Shown here in pieces: positions 23,500 through 31,582 of a stretch of 50,501 nucleotides of DNA (positions are counted from its first letter, which is position 1; each line of letters begins with the position of its first letter). The translations under genes and the position numbers were made by a program. The stretch is from Methylobacterium gregans. GTDB taxonomy: Bacteria > Pseudomonadota > Alphaproteobacteria > Rhizobiales > Beijerinckiaceae. Below the pieces are notes generated by a model. The model saw nothing but the letters and a program-made list of their open reading frames with translations. It was not told the DNA's origin and searched no databases. The DNA lies in contig NZ_BPQM01000071.1 in the NCBI RefSeq assembly GCF_022179245.1, forward strand, positions 1-50,501, written 5' to 3'.

Positions 23500-24269
23500 G
23501 CGCCGAGGCCGTGTCGCCCGCCGGAACACTTGCCCGGAAAGCCGCGTGGCGCGACCTGATCGCGCCAGGCCTGTCGGCGCTGATCGTGCTGAGCATCCTT
23601 CTCGGTCTCGGCTTCTGGCAGATCGCGCGCAAGACCGAGAAGGAGGCGCTGATCGGCCGGATCCGCGAGCGCTCGCAATCCGCGCCCGTTGCGCCACCGC
23701 CGCCGGACGTCTGGAACCCGGTGCGCGACGAGTTCCGGCACGTTCGGGTGACCGGCCGCTTTCTGAACGACCGCGAGACGCTTGTGCACGGCCTCGCGCC
23801 CGGCGACACGCCGGGCCGGGCGCTGCAGGGCTACTATGTGCTGACCCCGTTCCGGCAGGCGGAGGGCAGCACGTTGCTGGTCAACCGCGGCTTCGTCCCG
23901 ACCGAGCTGAAGGCACAGGAGCGGAGGCTGGGTGGCCTCATCACCGACGAGACCATCGTGACCGGGCTTCTCCGGGCAAGCGAGCCGCGCGGATTGTTCG
24001 TCCCTCCCCCCGATGCGAAGCGCGGCGAGTGGTTCAACCGGGACATCGGGGGGATTGCCGAAGCACGCAGCCTAGGCGCCGTGGCGCCCTACCTGATCGA
24101 GGCGGACGCGGTGCCGGGCCAGACCACTTGGCCGCGCGGCGGCCAGCTCCGGATCGACCTGCCGAACAATCACCTGCAATACGCATTCACGTGGTTCGGC
24201 ATCGCAGCCTGCCTGATCGGCGTGTTCTCGGTCTTCGCCTGGCGGCGCCTGCGCGATCCGGTCGCCTGA
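23496..24269 (+). CDS. SURF1 family cytochrome oxidase biogenesis protein
   Basis: 257 residues. SURF1 helps insert haem a into subunit I. Two transmembrane helices (about residues 25-45 and 228-245) flank a periplasmic domain. Family segments seen are LGLGFWQIARKTEKEALI, VTGRFLNDRETLVHG, VLVNRGFVP-like LLVNRGFVPTE and the C-terminal NNHLQYAFTWFGIAA. Start is GTG, overlapping the DUF983 stop by four bases, so translational coupling is likely. Confidence 0.93.
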   Translation: MSAEAVSPAGTLARKAAWRDLIAPGLSALIVLSILLGLGFWQIARKTEKEALIGRIRERSQSAPVAPPPPDVWNPVRDEFRHVRVTGRFLNDRETLVHGLAPGDTPGRALQGYYVLTPFRQAEGSTLLVNRGFVPTELKAQERRLGGLITDETIVTGLLRASEPRGLFVPPPDAKRGEWFNRDIGGIAEARSLGAVAPYLIEADAVPGQTTWPRGGQLRIDLPNNHLQYAFTWFGIAACLIGVFSVFAWRRLRDPVA

Positions 24270-24336
24270 GCGCGCTTGCGCGCGGATGCCGCCGCCCTAC
24301 CCTCGTCGTCCTGGCATCTCGAAGCAGGTGAGCACG

Positions 24337-24765
24337 ATGGGCGCGCGGCTGACACCCTTGATCTTTCTGCCCGCTCTCCTGCTGGCGGTCTCTCCGGTGG
24401 CGGCCCTGGACGAGGCCGACCATGCGGCGGCCAAGACCGTGATTATGCGGCAGGTCGAGGCTCTCGGGCGCGACGATGCCGCGACCGCCTACGATCAGGC
24501 GGCACCCGGCATCCGGAGCCTCTTTCCGACTCCGGACGTCTTCATCGGCATGGTTCGGACGAGCTACCGTCCGATCTACCGGCATCGCAGCTTCGTCTTC
24601 AGCGGGAAGCAGGACGGCAGCGAGACGACCTTGACCCAGTCCGTGGCGATTCAGGACACCGACGGCATCGATTGGACGGCAGAGTACAGCCTTGAGCGGC
24701 AATCGGACGGACAATGGCGGATCGCCGGCTGCCGTCTGATCAAATCCCCCGGCATCAACCTCTGA
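24337..24765 (+). CDS. Exported DUF4864 family protein
   Basis: 142 residues. A signal peptide (about 1-22, ending VAALD) precedes a small alpha/beta domain resembling NTF2-like DUF4864 proteins: ADHAAAKTVIMRQVEALGR, SLFPTPDVFIGMV, SYRPIYRHRSF and a closing GQWRIAGCRLIKSP. The function is unknown. The start at 24337 puts the signal peptide at the N-terminus, with GCAGGTGAG upstream; the frame is open to 24286. It lies 67 bp after surf1, probably loosely in the same transcript. Confidence 0.8.
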   Translation: MGARLTPLIFLPALLLAVSPVAALDEADHAAAKTVIMRQVEALGRDDAATAYDQAAPGIRSLFPTPDVFIGMVRTSYRPIYRHRSFVFSGKQDGSETTLTQSVAIQDTDGIDWTAEYSLERQSDGQWRIAGCRLIKSPGINL

Positions 24766-24932
24766 TTGCACAGTTTCTCACAAGCAATCCCAAGTCTATA
24801 AAACAGACTGAATCTGTTGTAATTCCGCATCTCTCGGACTTTGCCGGAGGATTCCCGTCGAACATTTGGGATCTCCTACGTCCTTGCGCAGTTTCCGGCT
24901 CGGAAAACAAAACGGCGGGGGTAGGGTCGGAT

Positions 24933-25169
24933 ATGGCAAGAGCCACGCAGGAGAGGGGAAGCGCGCCGGATCCCGCGACCTCGCTCCAGGATGCGGATCG
25001 CTACGACCCGCTCCGCATCGCTCTGCGGAACGCGCGCGACGCGTTCGATCCGGACCGTGCAATGCAGGAGCGGCGTGCGCCTGCGGCTCCGCTGATCTGG
25101 TACATCGAGGACACCCCCGACATGGCGCTCTCGCGAACGAAGGCCGATCCGGACGCCCGGCCGCTTTAG
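24933..25169 (+). CDS. Small hypothetical protein
   Basis: 78 residues, no family recognised. It is hydrophilic, with DADRYDPLRIALRNARDAFD as a possible helix and PLIWYIEDTPDMAL near the C-terminus. There is no signal peptide or membrane segment. It follows an AT-richer stretch of about 165 bases (24766-24932), unusual here, containing TCTATAAAACAGA and short inverted repeats, probably a promoter. GGGTAGGG lies upstream of the ATG. It could be a real small gene or a chance frame. Confidence 0.45.
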   Translation: MARATQERGSAPDPATSLQDADRYDPLRIALRNARDAFDPDRAMQERRAPAAPLIWYIEDTPDMALSRTKADPDARPL

Positions 25170-25249
25170 CCGGATACCGGCATCCTGTTCGGGGACTTCG
25201 ACACCGCTGCCGGCATCGTGTAGAGGGGGCGCCTTCCCCGGAGGCCCCT

Positions 25250-26662
25250 GTGTTGCACGTCTCGACCCGCGGCGACGCCGCGCCGCTCTCGTTTTCCGAC
25301 GCCCTCCTTGCAGGCCTCGCCCGCGACGGCGGCCTCTACGTGCCCGAGAGCTGGCCGAGCCTGACGAAGGATGCGATTGCCGACCTCGCGGGCCTCTCCT
25401 ACGCCGACGCGGCCAAGCGCGTGCTGCGCCCGCTGGTCGACGGCGAGATCGCCGATGCCGATCTCGACCGAATGATCGACGAGGCCTACGCCACCTTCCG
25501 GCACCCGGCCGTCTGCCCGCTCGTCCAACTCGACGACAACCTCTTCCTGCTCGAACTCTTCCACGGTCCGACGCTCGCCTTCAAGGACGTGGCGATGCAG
25601 CTCCTCGGGCGGCTGATGGACCACGTGCTGCGCCGGCGCGGCAGCCGCGCCACGATCGTGGGCGCCACCTCGGGCGATACGGGCTCGGCCGCCGTCGAGG
25701 CTTTCGGCGGCCTCGATCAGGTCGACATCTTCATCCTCTACCCGCACGGCCGGGTCTCGGAGGTTCAGCGGCGCCAGATGACCTCGGTCGCCGCGCCGAA
25801 CGTTCACGCGCTCGCCGTCGACGGCACATTCGACGATTGCCAGAACATCGTCAAAGCCCTGTTCCAGCACGCCGATTTCGCCGACTCGGTGAAGCTGTCG
25901 GGTGTCAACTCCATCAACTGGGCGCGCGTCGCCGCGCAGGTGGTCTACTATTTCACCAGCGCGGTGGCTTTGGGCGCCCCGCACCGCCCGGTCTCCTTCG
26001 CGGTGCCGACCGGCAATTTCGGCGACATCCTCGCCGGCTGGGTCGCCAAGCGCATGGGTCTGCCGATCGAGCGCCTGATGATCGGCACCAACGCCAACGA
26101 CATCCTGGTCCGCACCCTGGAGCACGGCGCCTACGAGCTGCAGGGCGTGACGCCCACCACCTCGCCCTCGATGGATATCCAGATCTCCTCGAACTTCGAG
26201 CGGCTGCTCTTCGAGGCGCTGGGCCGCGACGCCGCGTCCATCCGCCGCCTGATGGCGGGCCTGAAGCAGTCCGGCGGCTTCCGCCTGGACGAGTCCGTGC
26301 TGGCCACCGTCCGCGCCGAGTTCGACGCGCACGCGGTCTCGGAGGCCGACGTGATGGCGGAGATCCGCGAGACGCACCTCGCGACCGGCGTCACCCTCGA
26401 CCCGCACAGCGCCATCGGCGTGCGCGCCGGCCGCGGCCTGCTCGACAAGGATCCGCGCACGCCCGTCGTCTCGCTCGCCACCGCCCATCCGGCGAAGTTC
26501 CCGGACGCGGTCGCGCAGGCGACCGGCGGCTCTCGCCCAGCGCTGCCCCCGCACCTTGCCGATCTGCTGGAGCGGCCAGAGCGCCTCACGCGTGTGGCCA
26601 ACGATCAGGCTGCCGTCGAGGCGCTGATCCGCGAACGTGCACGCATCACGAGAGGCGCATGA
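25250..26662 (+). CDS. thrC: Threonine synthase
   Basis: 470 residues; PLP enzyme converting O-phospho-homoserine to threonine, the last step of threonine synthesis. It starts MLHVSTRG, as in family members, from a GTG with GGAGG five bases upstream. The PLP Lys is in TLAFKDVAMQ (about residue 112). SGDTGSAA (about 141) and GVNSINWARVAAQ (about 218) bind phosphate and substrate, and PTGNFGD follows. Length fits the long bacterial/fungal threonine synthase subfamily. Its stop overlaps the next start (ATGA), so it forms an operon with the M16 peptidase. Confidence 0.95.
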   Translation: MLHVSTRGDAAPLSFSDALLAGLARDGGLYVPESWPSLTKDAIADLAGLSYADAAKRVLRPLVDGEIADADLDRMIDEAYATFRHPAVCPLVQLDDNLFLLELFHGPTLAFKDVAMQLLGRLMDHVLRRRGSRATIVGATSGDTGSAAVEAFGGLDQVDIFILYPHGRVSEVQRRQMTSVAAPNVHALAVDGTFDDCQNIVKALFQHADFADSVKLSGVNSINWARVAAQVVYYFTSAVALGAPHRPVSFAVPTGNFGDILAGWVAKRMGLPIERLMIGTNANDILVRTLEHGAYELQGVTPTTSPSMDIQISSNFERLLFEALGRDAASIRRLMAGLKQSGGFRLDESVLATVRAEFDAHAVSEADVMAEIRETHLATGVTLDPHSAIGVRAGRGLLDKDPRTPVVSLATAHPAKFPDAVAQATGGSRPALPPHLADLLERPERLTRVANDQAAVEALIRERARITRGA

Positions 26663-27954
26663 ACCAGCATTTCGATACGCACGGCGCCTCGCCCTCGCTG
26701 CGGGTGACGCGGCTCGCCAACGGCGTGACCGTCGCGACCGAGGCGATGCCGGGCGTGGCGACCGCGACGCTCGGCGTCTGGGTCGGTGCAGGCTCCCGTC
26801 ATGAAAGGGCGGACGAGAGCGGACTCAGCCACCTCATCGAGCACATGGCCTTCAAGGGCACGCGCACTCGCTCGGCCCGTCAGATCGCCGAGGACATCGA
26901 GAATGTCGGCGGCGAGATCAACGCCGCGACGTCGGCCGAGGGCACGAGCTACAGCGCACGGGTGCTAGGCGAGGATGTCGGTATCGCCCTGGACGTGATC
27001 GGCGACATCCTCACCGACTCGGTCTTCGACGCAGGCGAACTCGCCCGCGAGAAGAGCGTGATCCTGCAGGAGTACGCCGCGGTCGAGGACACCCCCGACG
27101 ACGTGGTCTACGACGCCTTCACGGAAGCGGCCTTCCCGGACCAGCCGATCGGCCGGCCGATCCTCGGGCGCCCCGAGACGATCCGCAGCTTCGACGAGGC
27201 CGCGATCCGGGCCTATCTCGCTCGCGAGTATACGCCCGACCGCACCGTCGTGGCGGCCGCGGGCGCGGTGGAGCACGAGGTCTTCGTGGCGGCGGCCGAG
27301 CGCCATTTCGGCGCGATGCCCGCCGTCGAAGCGCCTCCGGCCGTTGCCGGCAGCTACGGCGGCGGCGAGCGACGCATGCCGCGGAAGCTGGAGCAGGCCA
27401 ACTTGGTCATCGGTCTGCCGGGCCTCTCCTTTCGCGACGACGGCTACTACGCCCTGCACATGTTCGCTCAGGTGCTGGGCGGCGGCCTGACCTCACGCCT
27501 CTGGCAGGAGGTGCGGGAGACCCGCGGCCTCGCCTACGAGATCCAGGCCTTCCACTGGCCATTCTCCGATTGCGGCCTCTTCGGCATCGGCGCCGGCACG
27601 GCTGGCGGCGACGTGGCCGAGCTCGTCTCCGTGACGCTCGACGCGGTGGTGCGCGCCACCCGTGACATCGCGCCCGATGAGATCGCCCGCGCCAAGGCGC
27701 AATTGAAGCTCTCCCTGCTGGGTGCCCTAGAGACGCCCGGCGGCCGCATCGAGCGCAACGCCCGCCAGATCCTGGCCTGGGGCCGGGTGATCCCGGCCTC
27801 GGAAGTGATCGCGAAGGTCGACGCCGTCACGGTCGAGGACGTGCGGGCGGCGGGCGCGGCGATCCTCGCGGGCGCTCCCACGCTGGCGGCGATCGGGCCG
27901 ATCAAGGGCCTGCCATCCCTCGGCACCGTGCAGGCGGCCCTGCGGGCGGCCTGA
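26659..27954 (+). CDS. M16 family zinc peptidase (processing-peptidase-like)
   Basis: 431 residues. Inverzincin motif HLIEH (about residues 57-61) with the downstream EKSVILQEY supplying the distal Glu; the C-terminal inactive-type domain has GGGLTSRLWQEVRETRGLAY, the substrate-closing arm. It resembles the mitochondrial processing peptidase beta subunit and bacterial homologues found after thrC in Alphaproteobacteria. No signal peptide, so probably cytoplasmic. The start overlaps the thrC stop by four bases. The substrate is unknown. A loose inverted repeat GCCGGCAGG/CCTGCCGGC (28054-28099) downstream may help end the transcript. Confidence 0.92.
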   Translation: MNQHFDTHGASPSLRVTRLANGVTVATEAMPGVATATLGVWVGAGSRHERADESGLSHLIEHMAFKGTRTRSARQIAEDIENVGGEINAATSAEGTSYSARVLGEDVGIALDVIGDILTDSVFDAGELAREKSVILQEYAAVEDTPDDVVYDAFTEAAFPDQPIGRPILGRPETIRSFDEAAIRAYLAREYTPDRTVVAAAGAVEHEVFVAAAERHFGAMPAVEAPPAVAGSYGGGERRMPRKLEQANLVIGLPGLSFRDDGYYALHMFAQVLGGGLTSRLWQEVRETRGLAYEIQAFHWPFSDCGLFGIGAGTAGGDVAELVSVTLDAVVRATRDIAPDEIARAKAQLKLSLLGALETPGGRIERNARQILAWGRVIPASEVIAKVDAVTVEDVRAAGAAILAGAPTLAAIGPIKGLPSLGTVQAALRAA

Positions 27955-28120
27955 CCGGTCGCCCATCGGGATGATCGGGCGCCGCATCCGGCGCGCCCGG
28001 CGCCTCCCAACTTGTTTTGGCCGCAAACGCGGGTGATCCGTCCCGAGCCGCCGGCCGGCAGGAAGCGGTGGGTCGTTCACCCCCTCGCGACCTGCCGGCT
28101 TGCCCAAGATCAACCCCGTC

Positions 28121-28136
28121 TTTACCAAAAGCTAAC
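28121..28136 (+). promoter_or_regulatory. Weak CtrA-like site before the GGDEF-EAL gene
   Basis: TTTA-N7-CTAAC, matching seven of the nine fixed positions of the CtrA consensus TTAA-N7-TTAAC, 45 bases before the TTG start at 28181. On its own this is weak; it gains some weight from the much better box at 31111. Confidence 0.25.
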
Positions 28137-28180
28137 CTGAGCCGTTCACGCGCTCGCTCGCCCGGCCGGAACCCGTCTCG

Positions 28181-31054
28181 TTGCGCATCCTCGCCCTCCT
28201 CCTCGCGTTCCTCGTCGGCGCCCTTGCGGCGAGCGCACCCGCGAGCGCGGTCGAGGCGGTCCGCGTCACGCTGGATTCCCCGGTGATCGACCTGACGCCG
28301 GCAATCGAGCGTTACCGCTCGGACGGCGACCTGATCCAGATCTCGACCGCGCCGGGCAAGGACGGCATCGTCCGTCGCATCGTGGTGAAGGCGCGCGACG
28401 CGGGCGCCCGGCCCGACTGGATGGTCTTCGCGCTTACCAACGACACCGACGAGCAGATCGATCGCATCCTGGTTGCGCCGCATTTCCGGCTGGTCGATTC
28501 CGGCGTGGTCTGGCCCGATCTCGGCGGCTCGCGAATCGCAGCGATCACCGCGAGCCAGGGAATCCGGCCCGAGCGCGACGAGAACCCGGAAGCCGACCAG
28601 TTCGTCATCACGCTCGATCCCGGCACGACGGTCACCTACGTGGCCGAGCTTCGGGGGCCGAATATCCCGCAGGTCCATCTCTGGGACCAGGACGCCTACC
28701 GCAAGAAGGCCGCGGGACTGACCCTCTACAAGGGCATCATCATCGGCATCGCGGGTCTCTTGGCCCTCTTCCTCACCATCGTGTTCGTGGTGAAAGGTGC
28801 CATCATCTTCCCGGCCGCCGCCGCACTCGCATGGTCGGTCCTGGCCTATGCCTGCATCGATTTCGGCTTCCTGCAGCGGGTTTTCCCCGTCACGGAACTC
28901 GCCGAGCGGGTCTACCGCGCCTCCGCCGAGGCGGTGCTCGGCGCCACCCTGCTGGTCTTCCTGTTCGCCTACCTGAACCTCTCGCGCTGGCACGTGCGCT
29001 ACAGCCACGTCGCCTTCTTCTGGCTGGCCTTCCTGGCGGGCCTCGTGGGGCTCGCGGTGTTCGACCCGCCGGTGGCAGCGGGCGTCGCCCGCATCTCGAT
29101 CGCCGCGGTGGCGGGCGTGGGCCTCCTCCTCATCCTCTACCTCGCCACGCATAACGGCTACGACCGCGCCATCCTGCTCGTGCCGACCTGGACGCTCCTC
29201 GTGGTCTGGGTCACGGCCGCGGGCTTCGCGGTGACGGGCCAGATCGGCAGCGAATTGGTGCAGCCGGCCCTCATCGGCGGCCTCGTGCTCATCGTCATGC
29301 TGATCGGCTTCACGGTGATGCAGCACGCCTTCGCGGGGGGCGGGCTCTCGCACGCCCTGGTCTCGGATACGGAGCGGCGTGCGCTGGCGCTGACGGGGGC
29401 GGGGGACATCGTGTTCGACTGGGACGTGCCGGGCGACCGCGTCTTCGCCGGCCAGGAGATCGAGAGTCAGCTCGGCCTCTCCCGCGGCGCCCTCGAAGGC
29501 CCGGCCGCGAACTGGCTCGCGCTGCTCCACCCCTTCGATGTCGAGCGTTACTCGGCCGCGCTCGACACCGTGATCGAGGAGCGGCGCGGGCGCATCGTCC
29601 ACGATTTCCGCCTGCGCTCCGCCGGCGGCGCCTATTTCTGGTACCGGCTGAAGGCCCGGCCGGTGATCGGCTCGGACGGCGAGGTGATCCGCGTCGTCGG
29701 CACCATTGCGGACGTGACCGAGGTGAAGACCGCTGAGGAGCGCCTGCTGCACGATGCGGTACACGACAGCCTCACCGGCCTGCCGAACCGCGAGCTGTTC
29801 GGCGACCGACTCGACGCGGCTCTGGCCTATGCCAGCCAGGACGCGCGCCTGAAGCCAACCGTGATCGTCCTCGACATCGACCGGTTCAAGGGCATCAACG
29901 ACGCGATCGGGCTGTCGGCCGGCGACTCCATCCTGCTGACGCTGTCGCGGCGCCTCGGCCGCCTGCTGCGCCCGCAGGACACGCTGGCGCGGGTCGCTGG
30001 GGACGCCTTCGCGGTCATCCTGCTCTCCGAACGCGAGCCCGACCGCGTGCTCGCCTTCGCCGAGATGATCCGGCGCGCCATCGCCACGCCGATCACCTAC
30101 GCGGACCGCGAGATCTTCCTCACCGTCTCGATCGGCCTGGCGCTGCACGAGACAGGCGCCCACCCGAAGCGCGACGACGTCTACCAGAGCGCCGAGATCG
30201 CGATGATCCAGGCCAAGCGCGGCGGCGGCGACCGCATCGAGGTGTTCCGCGCCAATATGCGGGCCGAGCGCTCGGACCGGCTGATGCTGGAGGCGGACCT
30301 GCGCCGCTCCATCGAGCGCAACGAGATGAAGGTGCTGTTCCAGCCGATCGTCCGGCTGGAGGACAGGACGGTGGCGGGCTTCGAGACCGTGCTGCGCTGG
30401 GACCACCCGAAGCTCGGGCGCATCCCGTCCTCGACCTTCATGCCGGTGGCCGAGGAGACCGGCTTCATCGTCAATCTCGGGATCTTCGCCCTGGAGCGCA
30501 CGGCCCTCGAACTGGCTGCTTGGCAGCGGGCGCTGGAGGTCGAGCCGCCGATCTTCGCCTCCGTCGACGTCTCCTCACGCCAGCTCCTGCGCCACGACCT
30601 CCTGCACGACGTGAAGACCGTGCTGGCCCGCTCCGGCGTCTTGCCGGGCTCGCTCAAGCTCGAGCTCTCCGAGAGCCTTGTGATGGAGAACCCCGAATAC
30701 GCCGCGCAGATGCTCGCTCGCATCCGCGATCTTGGGGCGGGTCTCTGCCTGGCCGATTTCGGCACCGGCTACTCTGCGCTCTCCTACCTGCAGCGCTTTC
30801 CGTTCGACACGATCAAGGTCGATCAATCCTTCGTGCGCCAGATGGCCACCGGCAAGACCGCGATCCTGCGCTCGATCGTCAAGATGGCGACGGAGCTCGA
30901 CCTCGCCATCGTGGCCGAGGGCACGGAATCGGAGGCCGACGCACAGGCGCTCGCCGAGCTCGGCTGCGAGTACGCCGAGGGCTACGCCTTCGGCGAGCCG
31001 ATGACGATGCTCCAAGCCCGGCAGCTCTGCGGCGCGGCACCCGAGGCCGCCTGA
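28181..31054 (+). CDS. Membrane PAS-GGDEF-EAL protein with degenerate catalytic motifs
   Basis: 957 residues, TTG start. Signal peptide (1-23), a beta-rich extracytoplasmic domain (about 24-180) and about seven transmembrane helices (about 183-390) resemble 7TMR-DISM sensors. Then come a PAS domain (about 400-510), GGDEF (about 520-690) and EAL (about 695-950). The GGDEF signature reads AGDAF (about 605), losing the key Glu. In EAL, the first motif reads ETV with its Glu kept (about 733), the usual Asn is Asp (SVDVS, about 792), and the DDFG pair reads ADFG (about 856); Lys in IKVDQSF and Glu in AEGTES remain. Both activities may be lost, leaving c-di-GMP or GTP sensing. Residue roles are family knowledge; inactivity is inferred. 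Confidence 0.9.
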   Translation: MRILALLLAFLVGALAASAPASAVEAVRVTLDSPVIDLTPAIERYRSDGDLIQISTAPGKDGIVRRIVVKARDAGARPDWMVFALTNDTDEQIDRILVAPHFRLVDSGVVWPDLGGSRIAAITASQGIRPERDENPEADQFVITLDPGTTVTYVAELRGPNIPQVHLWDQDAYRKKAAGLTLYKGIIIGIAGLLALFLTIVFVVKGAIIFPAAAALAWSVLAYACIDFGFLQRVFPVTELAERVYRASAEAVLGATLLVFLFAYLNLSRWHVRYSHVAFFWLAFLAGLVGLAVFDPPVAAGVARISIAAVAGVGLLLILYLATHNGYDRAILLVPTWTLLVVWVTAAGFAVTGQIGSELVQPALIGGLVLIVMLIGFTVMQHAFAGGGLSHALVSDTERRALALTGAGDIVFDWDVPGDRVFAGQEIESQLGLSRGALEGPAANWLALLHPFDVERYSAALDTVIEERRGRIVHDFRLRSAGGAYFWYRLKARPVIGSDGEVIRVVGTIADVTEVKTAEERLLHDAVHDSLTGLPNRELFGDRLDAALAYASQDARLKPTVIVLDIDRFKGINDAIGLSAGDSILLTLSRRLGRLLRPQDTLARVAGDAFAVILLSEREPDRVLAFAEMIRRAIATPITYADREIFLTVSIGLALHETGAHPKRDDVYQSAEIAMIQAKRGGGDRIEVFRANMRAERSDRLMLEADLRRSIERNEMKVLFQPIVRLEDRTVAGFETVLRWDHPKLGRIPSSTFMPVAEETGFIVNLGIFALERTALELAAWQRALEVEPPIFASVDVSSRQLLRHDLLHDVKTVLARSGVLPGSLKLELSESLVMENPEYAAQMLARIRDLGAGLCLADFGTGYSALSYLQRFPFDTIKVDQSFVRQMATGKTAILRSIVKMATELDLAIVAEGTESEADAQALAELGCEYAEGYAFGEPMTMLQARQLCGAAPEAA

Positions 31055-31110
31055 GTTCTGCCCCGGGCCCGGACGGACCGAGCCCGATCGCATCGAGTCG
31101 ACGCATCCAT

Positions 31111-31129
31111 TTAAATCTGCCTTAACCAT
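31111..31129 (+). promoter_or_regulatory. CtrA-binding box
   Basis: TTAA-ATCTGCC-TTAACCAT: an exact match to the full CtrA consensus TTAA-N7-TTAAC, with the second half also matching the extended half site TTAACCAT. It is 77 bases before the chosen start at 31206. Nine fixed, mostly A/T bases make a chance hit unlikely in such GC-rich DNA. Control of the 31206-32512 genes by CtrA is inferred. Confidence 0.7.
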
Positions 31130-31205
31130 GTTGCGGCACGGTTCTGTGGAAGAACGGCCCTTCGCGCACAAACTCGCGCGGCGGCTTTGTCGAGTGGAGA
31201 GGCGT

Positions 31206-31550
31206 ATGGCCGACGCGGCGCGTCAACTGGATCAGACCGGCGGAGCCGACGTGGTGCGTCGGCTCATCGCGCGCCCGATCCGCCTGGAGCACACCCGCCA
31301 CCTTGAGGAGACCGTCGCGCCCGAGCCCGCCGCGGATGAGGGCGAGGACGCGGCGGACGAGGTCCGCGACGTCGCTTCGCTCGAGGCCGAACTGGCCCTG
31401 CTCAAGGCCGTACTCGACGCGGAGCGCCGCGAGGGCGCGAGCCTGCGCGCCCGCCTCTCCGATCCCGCCACGGCCGATGCGGCCGACGGGGTGGCCGTGC
31501 GCGAGCGCTGGGCCGCCTTGGTCGACGACCTGCTGCTGCGCCTGCGCTGA
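31206..31550 (+). CDS. Small coiled-coil hypothetical protein
   Basis: 114 residues, no named family. The middle is acidic (EPAADEGEDAADEVRD), followed by a heptad-like helix (ASLEAELALLKAVLDAERR, about residues 58-76), so a short coiled coil is likely. The C-terminus is VRERWAALVDDLLLRLR, amphipathic. No signal peptide. The ATG at 31206 is favoured by a strong TGGAGAGG upstream and places the CtrA box in promoter position; an ATG at 31128 would overlap that box. It lies 32 bp before the flavoreductase-like gene, so the two are probably co-transcribed. Confidence 0.7.
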   Translation: MADAARQLDQTGGADVVRRLIARPIRLEHTRHLEETVAPEPAADEGEDAADEVRDVASLEAELALLKAVLDAERREGASLRARLSDPATADAADGVAVRERWAALVDDLLLRLR

Positions 31551-31582
31551 ACCGCTCCCATCCCGCTGACCAGGAGACGCCC

